The notes beneath the pieces are model-generated. The model was given only the letters and a program-made list of their open reading frames with translations, did not search any database and was not told the origin of the DNA. A DNA stretch of 64,000 nucleotides from Microcebus murinus. Taxonomy: Eukaryota; Chordata; Mammalia; Primates; Cheirogaleidae. The stretch lies in assembly GCF_040939455.1 (NCBI RefSeq), contig NC_134111.1, positions 53,664,501 through 53,728,500 of the forward strand, read 5' to 3'. Positions 25,782 to 37,339 of the stretch are shown piece after piece. The position numbers were made by a program, and so were the translations under genes. Within the stretch, counting starts at the first letter, position 1. Each line of letters begins with the position of its first letter.

Positions 25782-25808
25782 CCTCCATCGAGAAAATAAT
25801 CCACCCAT
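25782..25808 (-). CDS. LNPK: LNPK start-codon exon, residues 1-9
   Basis: Minus strand: ATG GGT GGA TTA TTT TCT CGA TGG AGG, then donor GTAAGT. It encodes MGGLFSRWR, the lunapark N-terminus. The glycine at position 2 followed by a small hydrophobic and serine pattern is a myristoylation-type start, and lunapark is known to be N-myristoylated. The start is chosen because it gives the conserved N-terminus, has a strong context (AAG ATG G, with A at -3 and G at +4), and an in-frame stop lies two codons upstream (25812-25814). The exon continues 5' as untranslated sequence to about 25870. Confidence 0.97.
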
Positions 25809-25870
25809 CTTTTATTTGTAGAAACTGGGCGCAATGATAAATATCATCAATTGGTCCAAGGAATTCACAG
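25809..25870 (-). other. LNPK: LNPK 5'UTR part of the start-codon exon, with an 11-codon upstream ORF
   Basis: The acceptor 'cttatttctag' precedes 25870 on the minus strand. The UTR contains an upstream ATG at 25847-25845 that opens MIFIIAPSFYK and stops at TAA (25814-25812). One codon (AAG) then separates it from the LNPK ATG, and it is in the same frame. The upstream ATG has a weak context (TTG before it, A after it), so most ribosomes should pass it. The acceptor position is inferred from the sequence only. Confidence 0.7.
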
Positions 25871-26369
25871 CTAGAAATAAGGCAAGTATTTTAAAAATTT
25901 AAGTTAAACACAAAGTGTACCTACTATAAAATTCAAATACTGCAATACTAAAAATACTATGAAATATTAATTTCTTTGGACTCTACTTATATGAAATGCA
26001 AATTCAGACAGTCATTTAGATAGAGTCTACCTTTTTAAAATCCATTCTTCAAAGTCAGAACATATTTTAAAGTGAAAATAAAGCTGGAAAGACTTTTTTA
26101 AATGACAAAGCATTTTAGAAGTGTATATACATACCACTTTGTTTTTTTCTGTTCTTTAAAGTAGGTTCTCTATATTGTTCTTGCAACAAAAGTTTTATTA
26201 TACTACTTTCATTCTACATAAATAAAACTGTTCCTGTCATTCAGTTGTCTCCCAACTAAACTATTTACTTAAAATTAGGAATGTCTTACAATGTTCAGAA
26301 TAACATCACCTTACCAGTAATAACAAAAAGCCAACTGGATTTTAAAGGAAATAAGAATTACAAGGCTAC

Positions 26370-26460
26370 CTGTGACCTTGAACAAATCATTCAATGATTC
26401 TGAGCCTTAATTTTCTGTACATTAGAGTTAATAGTATCACCACTTTCTCACAGGATAGTC
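26370..26460 (+). repeat. MIR SINE relic
   Basis: 'ctgtgaccttgaacaaatcattcaatgattctgagccttaattttctgtacat' is the MIR core in forward orientation. Confidence 0.7.
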
Positions 26461-27584
26461 TTTATTATTACCATCTTATACATAAGAAAACTAAGGGAAA
26501 AGAGGGTTTAGTGATTCCCAACAGTTCAGAAGAAATATGGCCGAAAGCCCCTTTATCTCCAAGACTTCTGGTCTTTATTACTAAACACTACTGTTCAACA
26601 CTCAAACAATGCTCTCTGAAATTTTGTCTAAGTCCCTCAAAATAAATAAATAAGAAAACTAGTAGGACTTCATTTCAGCTAGCTGTATAGTCCCTTCCTT
26701 TATTTTTCTGTGACTCTCAAATGTTTTATAATAGAATCAGCAAAATTATATTCTAAATCAATTGTCAGTCAATACTTATATAAATTTTTATTTTTTTAAG
26801 TTGAAATGGCAAAAGTATACTTTCATACTAGCATTTTTCCCAGGTTATAGTTAGATACTTGCCAATGTGTGAAACTACTTCATTTCTAATCCCCCCCCCA
26901 AAAAAATTATCTAAGCCACACTCTTCACATTTTTTAATCATAAATGTAATTACAAAATACCAGTATCAAATAAGAACATTTACTCTGCAACATCATTTAT
27001 ATATTGCAATTAGCATAAGGCATACCTATGTTGGAGTTACTTAATTAAAAAGGTAACAAAGGGCCTAACTATAAAATACGTTCACTTACAAAGTAATTTC
27101 TAAGGACAGAAATAACTTTAATCTGTCCTGAAAAATTCTGAAGTTTATAAACAGAATGAATGTTACAAGTCACATTTAAGTTGCAATCTAAATATTATTA
27201 ATCATTTAAAATCAGCTCAGTATTTGAATTTCTAAAATTTCTAAATGTGGTTGCAGGAAATCTAGGCATTTTAATGAATAAAAGTTTAAATTCCTATCTG
27301 AATCAGGACATTAAATCTAAAAACCTTCTTGAGATGCTAAAAATAATAATCAAGAAAGGTGGGTAGAGAGGAGAGATTCATATAAACCACCTGTTATTCT
27401 CAAAGTATACATCATTCCACTATTTTGGAACTAGTTAATGGTATGTAGCACAGTATTCTGTACACAACTGACCTACACGTTTTGGTTTGAAACAGAATTA
27501 TATCCCTCCAAGTCAAGTTTGTAACCATCACACCCTGAGACTGTGATTAGAGTTTTTAATACTTGAAATTAATGGCAACAACAA

Positions 27585-27765
27585 TATAAAGACTTGATAA
27601 GTTCTTCATTTCCAGCAGGCCCTAAAACAACTGCTTTACATGAATTTTATCATTCAGCTACTACTATCCCTCCCTTTTACAAATGAGAAACCTGAGCCTA
27701 GCGAATTGAAAAGATTTGCTATGGTCCCAAAGACATGAAGTAGCAGAGCCAGATCAAAACATTTT
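27585..27765 (-). repeat. MIR SINE relic
   Basis: 'tttacatgaattttatcattcag...cccttttacaaatgagaaacctgagcctagcgaattg...agcagagccagatc' is MIR in reverse orientation. Confidence 0.75.
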
Positions 27766-28019
27766 AGTTTTGATTTTTCTAAAAAAACACCCAGCTATTC
27801 CCAATAAAACAAAATAAGAAATAAAGTTGGCTTTATATAGATTAGACTGGAATATTTTTATATAAAATATATGAAATATATTTTCAAATATTTCCAAATA
27901 TTTTCTCAAATAGTTGATATACAGAACTACTAAAATGGAAAGTAAGTAATAAACACAAGAGACAGTATTAATACAATGTATCATGTAGCCCAATTCCTTT
28001 ACTTTATTAAATTTGAATG

Positions 28020-28120
28020 CTGGAATCTACACTAAAGAGAAGTTAAATGATTTGCCAAAATCATGTAGCTCCAGCTAGGGGCAGAACTAGTACTAGATGT
28101 CTGCAACCACAGCCCTTTTT
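28020..28120 (-). repeat. MIR SINE relic (partial)
   Basis: 'gaagttaaatgatttgccaaaatcatgtagctccagctaggggcagaactagtactag' fits the reverse MIR end. Confidence 0.6.
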
Positions 28121-28639
28121 TCTATATATCACTTTAAAATAAGTATAATGTGAAATATATGCATAGCATCACAATTAATACTAACTTTGACACTAATTAT
28201 TGGAGTGTTGGAAGTGTTGCTTGGAGAATTGTTTTGGTATAAATGAAACAATCCACTGCTTAGCCTCTAAGATCCCTGAAGCAGGGATTGCTCTTTTCAA
28301 TTTGGCCTCTAAAACAACATTAGAGTGACAGTCATTAAATGCCATATCCATGCTTTCAGGTTCATAATCAAAGAAACAGTCAGCCTTCATTGTTCCAGCA
28401 TTTTTTCCCCATCAAATCCTGGTATTAAAGAAACTGATATACTACAATGCACATGTAATGGATGGTACTCTCCAGCAGACATGAAAACATAACAAAATTA
28501 AGTAATTACATCACAACTTTCTCTATAACTTTAATTTATTTTTTTCCTTAGGATCAGACTGATCTAAATATAACTTTAATTTCATACTGCTTCTATATTC
28601 AACCACTGGGTCTCTCCTTTGCACCCAAACATCTCAATT

Positions 28640-28850
28640 CCAATTCCTGTGGCCCATCACTTACTATAGAATCTTAGACAGATAAGTTAACTTGCTTGTT
28701 ACTCAATTTCCTCAACTGCAAAAGTGGGATATATAGTTAAGGAATCTGTTAAATGTTGAAAGGCTTAAATGACATAATATATTCTACACTATTTACAACA
28801 GTGCCTGACACATAGTAATTGCTCTATACAAATTAACTGTTTTTACTTCT
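28640..28850 (+). repeat. MIR SINE relic
   Basis: 'atagaatcttagacagataagttaacttgcttgttactcaatttcctcaactgcaaaagtgggatat...acagtgcctgacacatagtaattgctctatac' follows MIR from core to 3' end. Confidence 0.8.
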
Positions 28851-29234
28851 GTGGTCTTTGCTAATACATCTCTGCTTCCTTTCAAATACATAGAAGCAAA
28901 TAACCCTAGCATTCCCTTCTGAAGCATAAATCAAATTGCTTGCCCTTGATTGGACAGATGGTTCAACACCAAGTGGCTGGTCTCCAAGAACTCTTCCATG
29001 AACATGTACAGAGAGTCTTTTTCCACTGTGATATCACAATGGAACTTGTCATGACCTTAAAAGCTGGGTGCATCTAAATATGTTTTGCAATGAACAGTAA
29101 TGTCCACCATATTATTTAAATATTTTCTACTAATTGCTATTCACACTCAGAATTTGGGTGTCAGAATTTAAAATCTTGGGAAATGTTTTTCTTAAATTTT
29201 CAGCTCGCTTCAAGTCACATTAAAATAATGAAGT

Positions 29235-29445
29235 AATACTGACCTGGATTCAAAATATGGTTCAACTGCATACTAGCTATGTTATCTTGGACAAATTACT
29301 TAAACTCTCTCAGTTATTGCATTTGTAAAATGTTAAAAAATATTTACACTTCACAGAATTGTTGTGTGAATTAAATGAAATTATATATCACTTGGTACAG
29401 TGCCCAACACATAGTGTTTAATAAGTTGTAGCCATTATTATTACT
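29235..29445 (+). repeat. MIR SINE relic
   Basis: 'tgacctggattcaaaatatggttcaactgcatactagctatgttatcttggacaaattacttaaactctc...acagtgcccaacacatagtgtttaataagt' covers nearly the whole MIR. Confidence 0.85.
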
Positions 29446-30260
29446 TTATCAGAAAACTTATGTATTTATATGGAACACATTTCTAACTTCCTATAAAGAA
29501 AACACCTATTTCATAATTTTAAAATTGGAAAATAAAATTAGTTTATATTTTTACTGAAATTGTATTGCTCTCATTTTCTCTAGTATTAAAAATAAAGCAA
29601 AATAAAAATATTCTGCACTACTCTATTTAAAAATTCTGGTAGGCCTTTGGAGAAAAAAACAAAGGTAGTTTTATGTTTATCAAATTCCAAACTTAAGTAT
29701 AAACTATTTAATCAGCATCAACAATAACTCCATAAGGCACTGTACTATACAACTTAAGATTAAAGGCGATTTGTTCTAGAACTCTAACTTTCAAATGAAA
29801 GATAATTCTGAAATATCTCAAACCGCATTTATTGCCTCCCACAAAAAATATTAATAAAAAGAAGTACACTTCTAAAAGCACTTTTATTAGATAATGATTA
29901 AGTGTTTCCCTTCGTGGTAAGTGAATTTTCATTCTGAACTACAAAAAAAATGACTATTTGATTAAAAAGATTTCTATTATGAAATCATACCTTTTTGACA
30001 GCCACATAAGTCTCCCTTTTCTTATAGTCTTTCAAGTTAATATATAAACACTATATAAGGTTATTAACAGCATTACTGAGCTGATCTCATTATCTGAAAG
30101 AGACCCTTAAAATTCTAATTTTAAATGCACCACTCTTGTTTAAGAAAATGCATTCAAAATCAACTTGGTTTGCCTAAGAACAAACTATGGGGGCTGCTGA
30201 GGACAAGGGATTAGCATTCCCTCCCAGTTAGGACATATTCCTGAAACAAAGTTTACTCAC

Positions 30261-30313
30261 ACCCACCAAACCGCTGTTGAATAAGGTCGATTTTGTCAAT
30301 GGTGATATCTAGA
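30261..30313 (-). other. LNPK: Candidate alternative 5' exon of LNPK
   Basis: Minus strand: a C/T-rich tract and 'cttctctag' before 30313, and donor GGGT then GTGAGTAAAC after 30261. The 53 bp are open in one frame (LDITIDKIDLIQQRFGG). Spliced to the start-codon exon this frame hits the TAA just before the LNPK ATG, so it would be untranslated or part of an upstream ORF. It is proposed only from splice-site quality and position; a transcript is needed to confirm it. Confidence 0.4.
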
Positions 30314-30929
30314 CTAGAGAAGGGAAAAAACAGTAGACACTAAGCACCACAAACCAGAGGCCAAGTGGGGAAAGCAGAACATGGAAAACTGAGTGACTCA
30401 CAGGTCCTGCTTGGTACTGTGACAGTAACATCAGCAAAACAGTTCACCAATTCTCACTCTATCTACCCGCAAGTACAACACTAAAGAATTAAAACTACGC
30501 ATTGATGTAGTTGAGACCTGCTTTTCTCCATGTGCCACGCCCACGACACTGCGCATCTTCGCCCTTCCCCTCCACCCTTCACACCGCCCACCATTCCTCA
30601 AATAAGGACAATGGGTGTAGAGCTGCTTCTCCAAGTAGCACATAATCCACGCCCACACGCCAGCGCCGAGCAGCATGACACTGACAGTTTTCAGTCCCTC
30701 CGATCTTTCCAGTTCCTGGAGCCTCCGCACAACCCAGAAAAAGAAGAGATGGGTAGAACACTCAAAGCGGATAGTTCAGCATAGGATCTGCTAGTTTGGG
30801 ACCTTCTGACCCTTTTCCTCGACACAGGTGGGCCAAAGAGCTGGGGCTCAAGCCAGTCACCACCTGGAATCTCTGAGAGCAGAGCTGGGGAAACTACCAG
30901 CCCTCGGCGGGGCAGAACCGGGTCTCCAG
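30314..30929. other. Downstream shoulder of the CpG island
   Basis: Rising GC content, with CpGs around 30537-30560 and 30648-30675. No repeat. Confidence 0.5.
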
Positions 30930-31460
30930 CACTCCAGCACCGCCTCTGCCACTGTGACAGGAAACCAAGGGGACGTGGCGGCCGGACTGGGTCGGCGCGC
31001 TCCGTAACGGGAGTATGCCCGGCCGCCGCCGCGGAGCTCTTAGGCCACTTGGCACGCGGCGGGGGCACCCGGGAGAAGCAAGCGGGGGAACCGGGAGCTT
31101 ATTTCCCCCGGGGGAAGCTCAGCGCGCCATCCCCCTGCAAAGCCCTCCCAACCGCCCTCATCTGGAGCGCTCTACCTGCGAGAAGCGGGCACAGCCCGGC
31201 CCTGGCGTCCGCCCCTGCCAGCCTCGGCGGCCACCGCGCAGCCTGCCTCCAGAGCAGGCAGCAGCCGCCACCGACGGAACGCTGGGCCGGGCCAGCTCCT
31301 TCCCATCAAACCCCGCGCTCCCGCCGCCCGCCAATTGGCGCCGCGGCTGGCGCGCGCCGCTCCCCCGTCACGTGACTGGGAGCGGGGCGGGCAGTTGGGG
31401 CGGGGCAGGCCGAGCGGTTGGCCTGGCGACGTCAGTGGGTGTGTGCCGGGCAACCCTCTC
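30930..31460. promoter_or_regulatory. LNPK: CpG island, LNPK promoter
   Basis: Very dense CpG and GC compared with the AT-rich surroundings, placed upstream of the LNPK 5' exons. Visible sites: GTCACGTGAC (USF/E-box palindrome) 31367-31376; GGGGCGGG 31384-31391 and GGGGCGGGG 31397-31405 (Sp1 boxes); GACGTCA (CRE type) 31428-31434; CCAATTGG 31331-31338 (CCAAT box on both strands). There is no TATA box near these sites. The ORFs that overlap here on both strands are GC-rich chance frames. Confidence 0.85.
31176..31400 (-). other. LNPK: Candidate LNPK exon 1 (non-coding)
   Basis: Minus strand: donor CGCAG then GTAGAG at 31176/31175, inside the CpG island and downstream of the Sp1, E-box and CRE sites. 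The 5' end is not known; 31400 marks only the promoter sites. Another possible donor (CCAG then GTGGTG) lies near 30868-30875. Confidence 0.35.
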
Positions 31461-31536
31461 AGCCGAGCTCGTCTTCTCAGGGGTGTGGTGCCATGTGTCA
31501 TGACTCTTACAATACAGCTATTTGTTACTCTTCGTT

Positions 31537-31617
31537 TGCCTCCTTTTCTTTTATTTCAGAATGTTACGAGGGGTACAAACGTTTAGGTTACATAAATTGC
31601 TTTTGATGCCTCCTTTT
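31537..31617 (-). mobile_element. 59-bp L1 3'-end insertion with 11-bp target duplication
   Basis: 31548-31606 on the minus strand reads 'gtaacctaaacgtttgtacccctcgtaacattctgaaataaaag', the tail type of the young L1s at 9.7 and 46.0 kb. The target duplication tgcctcctttt is at 31537-31547 and 31607-31617. The copy is extremely 5'-truncated and lies at the upstream edge of the LNPK CpG island. Confidence 0.8.
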
Positions 31618-33150
31618 AATGTCTGTTCTGCCAAGTCTCGCTGGAGGAAGAAGACCCCGAAACTAGTCCTGGTGGTCTCAGACCGCGGGGAGAGAAAAGA
31701 GTGGGGGGAACAAAGGCTGGGGAGTTGAGGAGGGTGCAGATGGGCGCGCCTGGAAAGCAGTGCCTCCTGCAGAGTCCGGGAGAGCTGCCCGGCTGCAGGC
31801 TGCTAGTTAAGACTGCACTGCTTAGAAGAGGCCAATTCCCAAACAACGGGAGGGGGAAATTCTGCCTGGACCCCTGGAGTGCTGGAGGCTTTTGTCACTC
31901 ATGAACGTCAAAAAGAGTCCTTTGATGACTGGACGCTTACCTCACAAGCTTGAGACGCCAAACGATGTTGATTTCAAACTGGCGGGTAAGAACGTAAGCT
32001 CAGTTTTTGGTCTTAAAACTCTTAACCTCAAGAGCACTCTCCAGAGGCCCTGATACGTGGGCCCACGAAAAACCACCCAGGCTATATTTTAGATTTGAAA
32101 CATTTACTAAACGACGTTAAGTTTCCTAGTCAACAGGAAAAGACAAATACTGAATAACAAACGATTCTTGAATGAGAAAAATGACTAGAGATGTGCACAT
32201 GGTCACATGGATAAGGGTAGGGAAATTTCAGAGAAGGTTTTTATCATGTTTTACACTTGTGACATGTTTTATCCCATGTGCAAACATTTTTCATGGTTTT
32301 TTTTTCCTACTTCAGTTGCATACACACATTATAAAATAAAAAGTTCCTGATTTTTAAAGAGTATAATAGTTTTACAATATTGTGTTCAAACTTTGACAAC
32401 ACAAACAGGTAAAGTAAGAACAACTGAGCATAGTATCTAGTTGGTAAGAATAATTTTTTATATTAAAATCTATCAAATAATTCACTGTTGGAGTTCCTTG
32501 CCCTAAATGCTAAAAGTTTTAGTTACAGTTCTGTAAACTTGAAAGGATGAAGGCAAGGGAACTAAAGTTTAGTGTGTTACTGTGGATCAGGCACTTATAA
32601 ATGTAGAAGAAAATGTACAGAAACATTTCACCTGTTTTGATATGAACATTTAACCATTTTATTTTTCAAACTTTGCTGTTTCAAAGTATTAAAGTCCTAT
32701 GCAGCTATATGAGTACATCTCACCCCAGAAGATCTCCTTTCCTAAGAGAACCAGGAAGAATGATTTTTCCACTTGCTAATGATTTGTCCTTTAGTTTTAA
32801 TTGAGCCATCAATGTCTATGGTAAAGAAAAGAAAAAACAGGAGGCAGGGAGACAGAACTACCTGGATGCAAGAGATTCCAAAAACCTAACTTGAGTTAAA
32901 ATTCCCTAGGGTATTGCTCTAGGAAGGAGAGAGATTTGACCTGGCAAGGAAGGGAGAGACATATTTAATCATTAACTCTTTTTAAGGTTAGTGTCATTTT
33001 TCAAATGAGAAAAGTGGAAAGATTATGTACATTGTTGAAAGTAACTCTAAACCACTACCTCCTTTATATTAAGAAGTAAGAGGTTGTCAAGCAAAGCTAG
33101 GGAAAGACATTATAAGCAGAGAAATCAACTTAAGCACTATGTGGCTGGAC
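31618..33150. other. Upstream flank of LNPK, no recognisable repeat
   Basis: Moderately GC-rich to about 31.9 kb, then AT-rich. No repeat or gene signature seen; possible proximal regulatory DNA. Confidence 0.5.
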
Positions 33151-34340
33151 TACAGGGTGATTGCAAATATTTATAGACAAGGCCCTGTGTTAAGTGCTGA
33201 GAATACAGAGGTAAATAAAAACAACTGTCCTAAGGCAGCTGACAATAGTGGGAGAAACCTTAAAAAACAAAAAAGAAAAGAAAGAAAAATACAATACAGA
33301 GTAAGTGCTGTGATAGGCTAATGTTCAAGGTATTAGAAAATGATAAGACAACAGCAGTCAAAGGGGATGTGTGAAAGCCAATGAAGGTGCTGCTTTAGCA
33401 GAGTCCAAGTGTCAAGAGTTATCCCCTACTAATCCTAAAATTGTTCTAGGACACAGTCTAAGGAAGTGAAATCAGAAGAACACCAGAGAATACTTTGAGA
33501 GAGGAAACAAACTGCTCAAGCCAATGGAATTCTAAGTGGTCTGATTAAACAATTTGAATTTATCTAGGTGATATGACAACTTACAGTAGGGGCATTCATT
33601 AATCTGATCGGAGAGGTTAGGGAAGGCATCCTTGAGGAAGTCACACTCAAATAGAGATCTGAAGGTTGAGAAACTGAAGAAGGGAGAGAGGGAAACAGAG
33701 GGAATATCGTATGTAAAGGGCTTTTGTCAGTGGGGAACATTGCAGGGCCTGAAAGGAGGCCATTGTGGCTGGAGCACAGGTTACCGAATGCTACAGTATA
33801 AAACTGTAGACCAGACTAAGCAGGGTCTTATAGGCTGTATTAAGAACCTTAATATTTTTCTTAAGAGCAAAGGGAGAGAGAATATTTGACATGATCAGAT
33901 TTTGAAAAGATCATTCCAGGTGCAGTGTGGGAATACAAGCAGAGCCAGCACTGGACCAATTTGATCTATAAGTGGTGGTTAGTGTTGGTAGGAGTTCAAG
34001 TAGACTAGGGTAGGAACAAGGAGATGGAGACAAGTGGGGGGAATGGAGCAATGTAGAAAGTAAAATGGGAGGTGGTGGTGATGGATTCAGTTATGGTGGG
34101 GTGGGATGGGGACTGAAGGAGAGGGAGAGGTCTGATGATTTAGGATTTCTGCTGGGCCCAGTAGGTGGCTAGTAATGCTATCACTAAGAAACAGGGGACA
34201 CCGAAAGAGCCAGGTTTGAGGGAAAAGGGTGATTTCGATTTGCACATATTGAATTTAATGTTTTGTGGACTTCAAGGACAGGTGGAAACTGTTGGATCTA
34301 TGAGTCTGCAGAACTGAGCTTGAGAAAAAAAAATGTTATA
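33150..34340 (+). repeat. Ancient mammalian repeat (L2-associated type)
   Basis: Keeps the order 'gacaaggccctgtgttaagtgctgagaatacagaggtaaataaaaacaactgtcc' (33176-33230), 'ggaaggcatccttgaggaagtcac' (33622-33645), 'gaaaggaggccattgtggctggagcac' (33751-33777), 'cagggtcttataggctgtattaagaacctt' (33821-33850), 'gacatgatcagattttgaaaagatcattcc' (33888-33917). Same family as 2.2-3.8 kb. Confidence 0.6.
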
Positions 34341-34477
34341 GTTTGTAATCTGTTCTTTTCTGCAGGGTACTTATTTTTTCAAAATGTAAAATATCAAAAT
34401 TTAAATATCTTTATTTATTATAAGATGTTTTTAGATATACTGAGAAGAACAAAATTAAAAAGTAAAAGTCTCTAGAG

Positions 34478-34648
34478 CAGTTTCCCAGACTTCTCTGAGA
34501 ATCACCAGGAGCCCTTATTAAAAATCCAAATTCTCAGACATCTCCCCTAGAGATTCTGATTTCACCTGTCTGGTATGGGGCCTAGAAATTTGGATTTTTA
34601 ACAAGTACTACTGGTGGTTCTTCTGAGTGGTTCACTGGTGGTTCACTG
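34478..34648 (+). mobile_element. MER5-type hAT MITE
   Basis: 'cagtttcccagacttctctgagaatcaccaggagcccttattaaaaatcc...gattctgatttcacctgtctgg...aatttggatttttaacaag' with end 'ggttcactg'. The last 11 bp (gtggttcactg) are doubled. Confidence 0.8.
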
Positions 34649-34661
34649 AGTTTATCTGGGC

Positions 34662-34765
34662 AGTGGTACTACAGTACCAGAGGCTACCTACATGAAAGTC
34701 ACATGAGAGAGGTGCTTATTAAAATGTAGACTCTTGGGCCCTGAAGACTAAAATCTCTAGGGATA
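34662..34765 (+). mobile_element. Second MER5-type hAT MITE (partial)
   Basis: 'cagtggtactacagta...gaaagtcacatgagagaggtgcttattaaaatgtagactcttgggccc' matches the 5' half of the same MITE class. Confidence 0.6.
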
Positions 34766-35185
34766 GAAGGGTTGGGAGGAATGAAAAAAGGAAAATGGTA
34801 CCATACTAGGTGGTCCAAGACTTTACCCTTCATCTTTGACAGAGGTGTCCTAAGCTCTCCACTGGACAGCTCAGAGGCAAGTAGGCATCCTTTGCTGGAT
34901 GAGGTATATTTAGGCAGCAGGCAGCCTGTGATAACAGCTTTCCTGGCTCTCAGTCCAGCCCTCCTGCCCTGTCCAGTGAAATGGCATTCAGTCCACTCAG
35001 ATACTCTCTTTTTCCACCACTCCCATCAAGGCCCATCCTTCCCTCCCTTTCTCCCCACCTAGTCTTCTACAGTGTTTGGCTCCAAAACCCTGCACCTCTA
35101 CTGCCTCCAGTTCAGATGTCTCTGAGCAAATCTTCTGGGCCAAGTATGAGAGGGAATTAGAGTCAAATCTATGTTTCACTCTTGG

Positions 35186-36300
<1,115 letters not shown>

Positions 36301-36302
36301 AG

Positions 36303-36525
36303 CAGTCTAATGTTTTTTGTCACCAAGAACTGGTTTCATGGAAGACAATTTTTCCATGGATAGGGAGGGGCAGAGTTCAGGTGGTGATGCAAGCAATGAG
36401 GAGCGGCTGTAAATAGAGATGAAGCTTCACTCACTTGCTCACCGCTCACCTCCTGCTGTGCAGCCCAGTTCCTAACAGGCCACAGACCAGTATAGGTCCA
36501 TGGGCCTGGGATTGGGGACCACAGA
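36303..36525 (+). mobile_element. hAT-type non-autonomous transposon
   Basis: Left end 'cagtctaatgttttttgtcaccaagaactggtttcatggaagacaatttttccatgga', right end 'ctcctgctgtgcagcccagttcctaacaggccacagaccagtataggtccatgggcctgggattggggaccacag', the two ends of a common hAT MITE. 'aagtagaa' lies at both flanks. The middle is deleted. Confidence 0.8.
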
Positions 36526-36775
36526 AGTAGAACATTACCAATACCCCAAAAGGCTCCAATGTGCCCCTTCCTTTATGGCCCCCATGTGCCTAGAGATGGC
36601 CACTATCATGATTATTATCATTCACTTCTTGCTTTTCTTTACATTTTACTGCCTAATTACTCAACCTGAAACAATATAGTTTAATTATGCCTGCTTTTTA
36701 GTTCTATGTAAATGGAATCATAGAGTAAGTTTTTTGTTTACATGTCTTGCATTTTTTTGTTCAACCTATGTCTTT

Positions 36776-37128
36776 AAGATGTACCCATGTTGGCCAGGCT
36801 CAGTGCCTCACACCTGTAAGCACTCTAGGAGACCCAGGCGGGAGGATCGCTCAAGGTCAGGAGTTTGAAACCAGCCTGAGCAAGAGCAAGACACTGTCTC
36901 TACTATAAATAGAAAGAAATTAATTGGCCAACTAAAAATATATAGAGAAAAAATTAGCTGGGCATGGTGGCACATGCTTGTAGTCCCAGCTACTCAGGAG
37001 GCTGAGGCGGAAGGATTACTTGAGCCCAGGAGTTGGAGGTTGCTGTGAGCTAGGCTGATGCCACAGAACTCTAGCTCAGGCAACAAAGTGAGACTCTGTC
37101 TCAAAAAAAAAAAAGATTTACCCATGTT
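36776..37128 (+). mobile_element. Alu, lemur type, in old L1M
   Basis: Alu about 36794-37112 with linker 'ttaattggccaactaaaaatatatagag' (36920-36947). Target duplication 'aagatgtacccatgttg' (36777-36793) and 'aagatttacccatgttg' (37113-37129), one mismatch. Confidence 0.94.
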
Positions 37129-37291
37129 GATATGGCTGTAGTTTATTCATTTTATTGCTCTAGGTTACTATATTGCATGAATATACCATAATTTATCTAC
37201 TTTATTATTGATGGATGGACATACAGGCTATTTCTATTACAGTTTTAGGCTATTATCAGCAATGCTTCTGTGAAAGTTTGTGTACATACAC

Positions 37292-37293
<2 letters not shown>

Positions 37294-37336
<43 letters not shown>
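37294..37336. repeat. (TA)n microsatellite
   Basis: 43 bp of uninterrupted TA repeat in the L1M relic. Confidence 0.98.

Positions 37337-37339
<3 letters not shown>

Larger units (their letters stand above)
25871..30260. other. Intron 1 (between 5' exons and start-codon exon)
   Basis: 4.4 kb of AT-rich intron whose only assignable content is the MIR relics listed separately and a short C8 run near 26891-26899. The minus-strand ORF 28193-28390 (65 codons) resembles no family I know. Confidence 0.6.

Noticed and set aside
28193..28390. 65-codon minus-strand ORF in LNPK intron 1
   Set aside because: No splice context, no known family; kept out for lack of support.
31015..31503. 162-codon and other overlapping ORFs in the CpG island on both strands
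   Set aside because: Stop-poor because of high GC; no domain, and rich in P, R, A and G in all frames.
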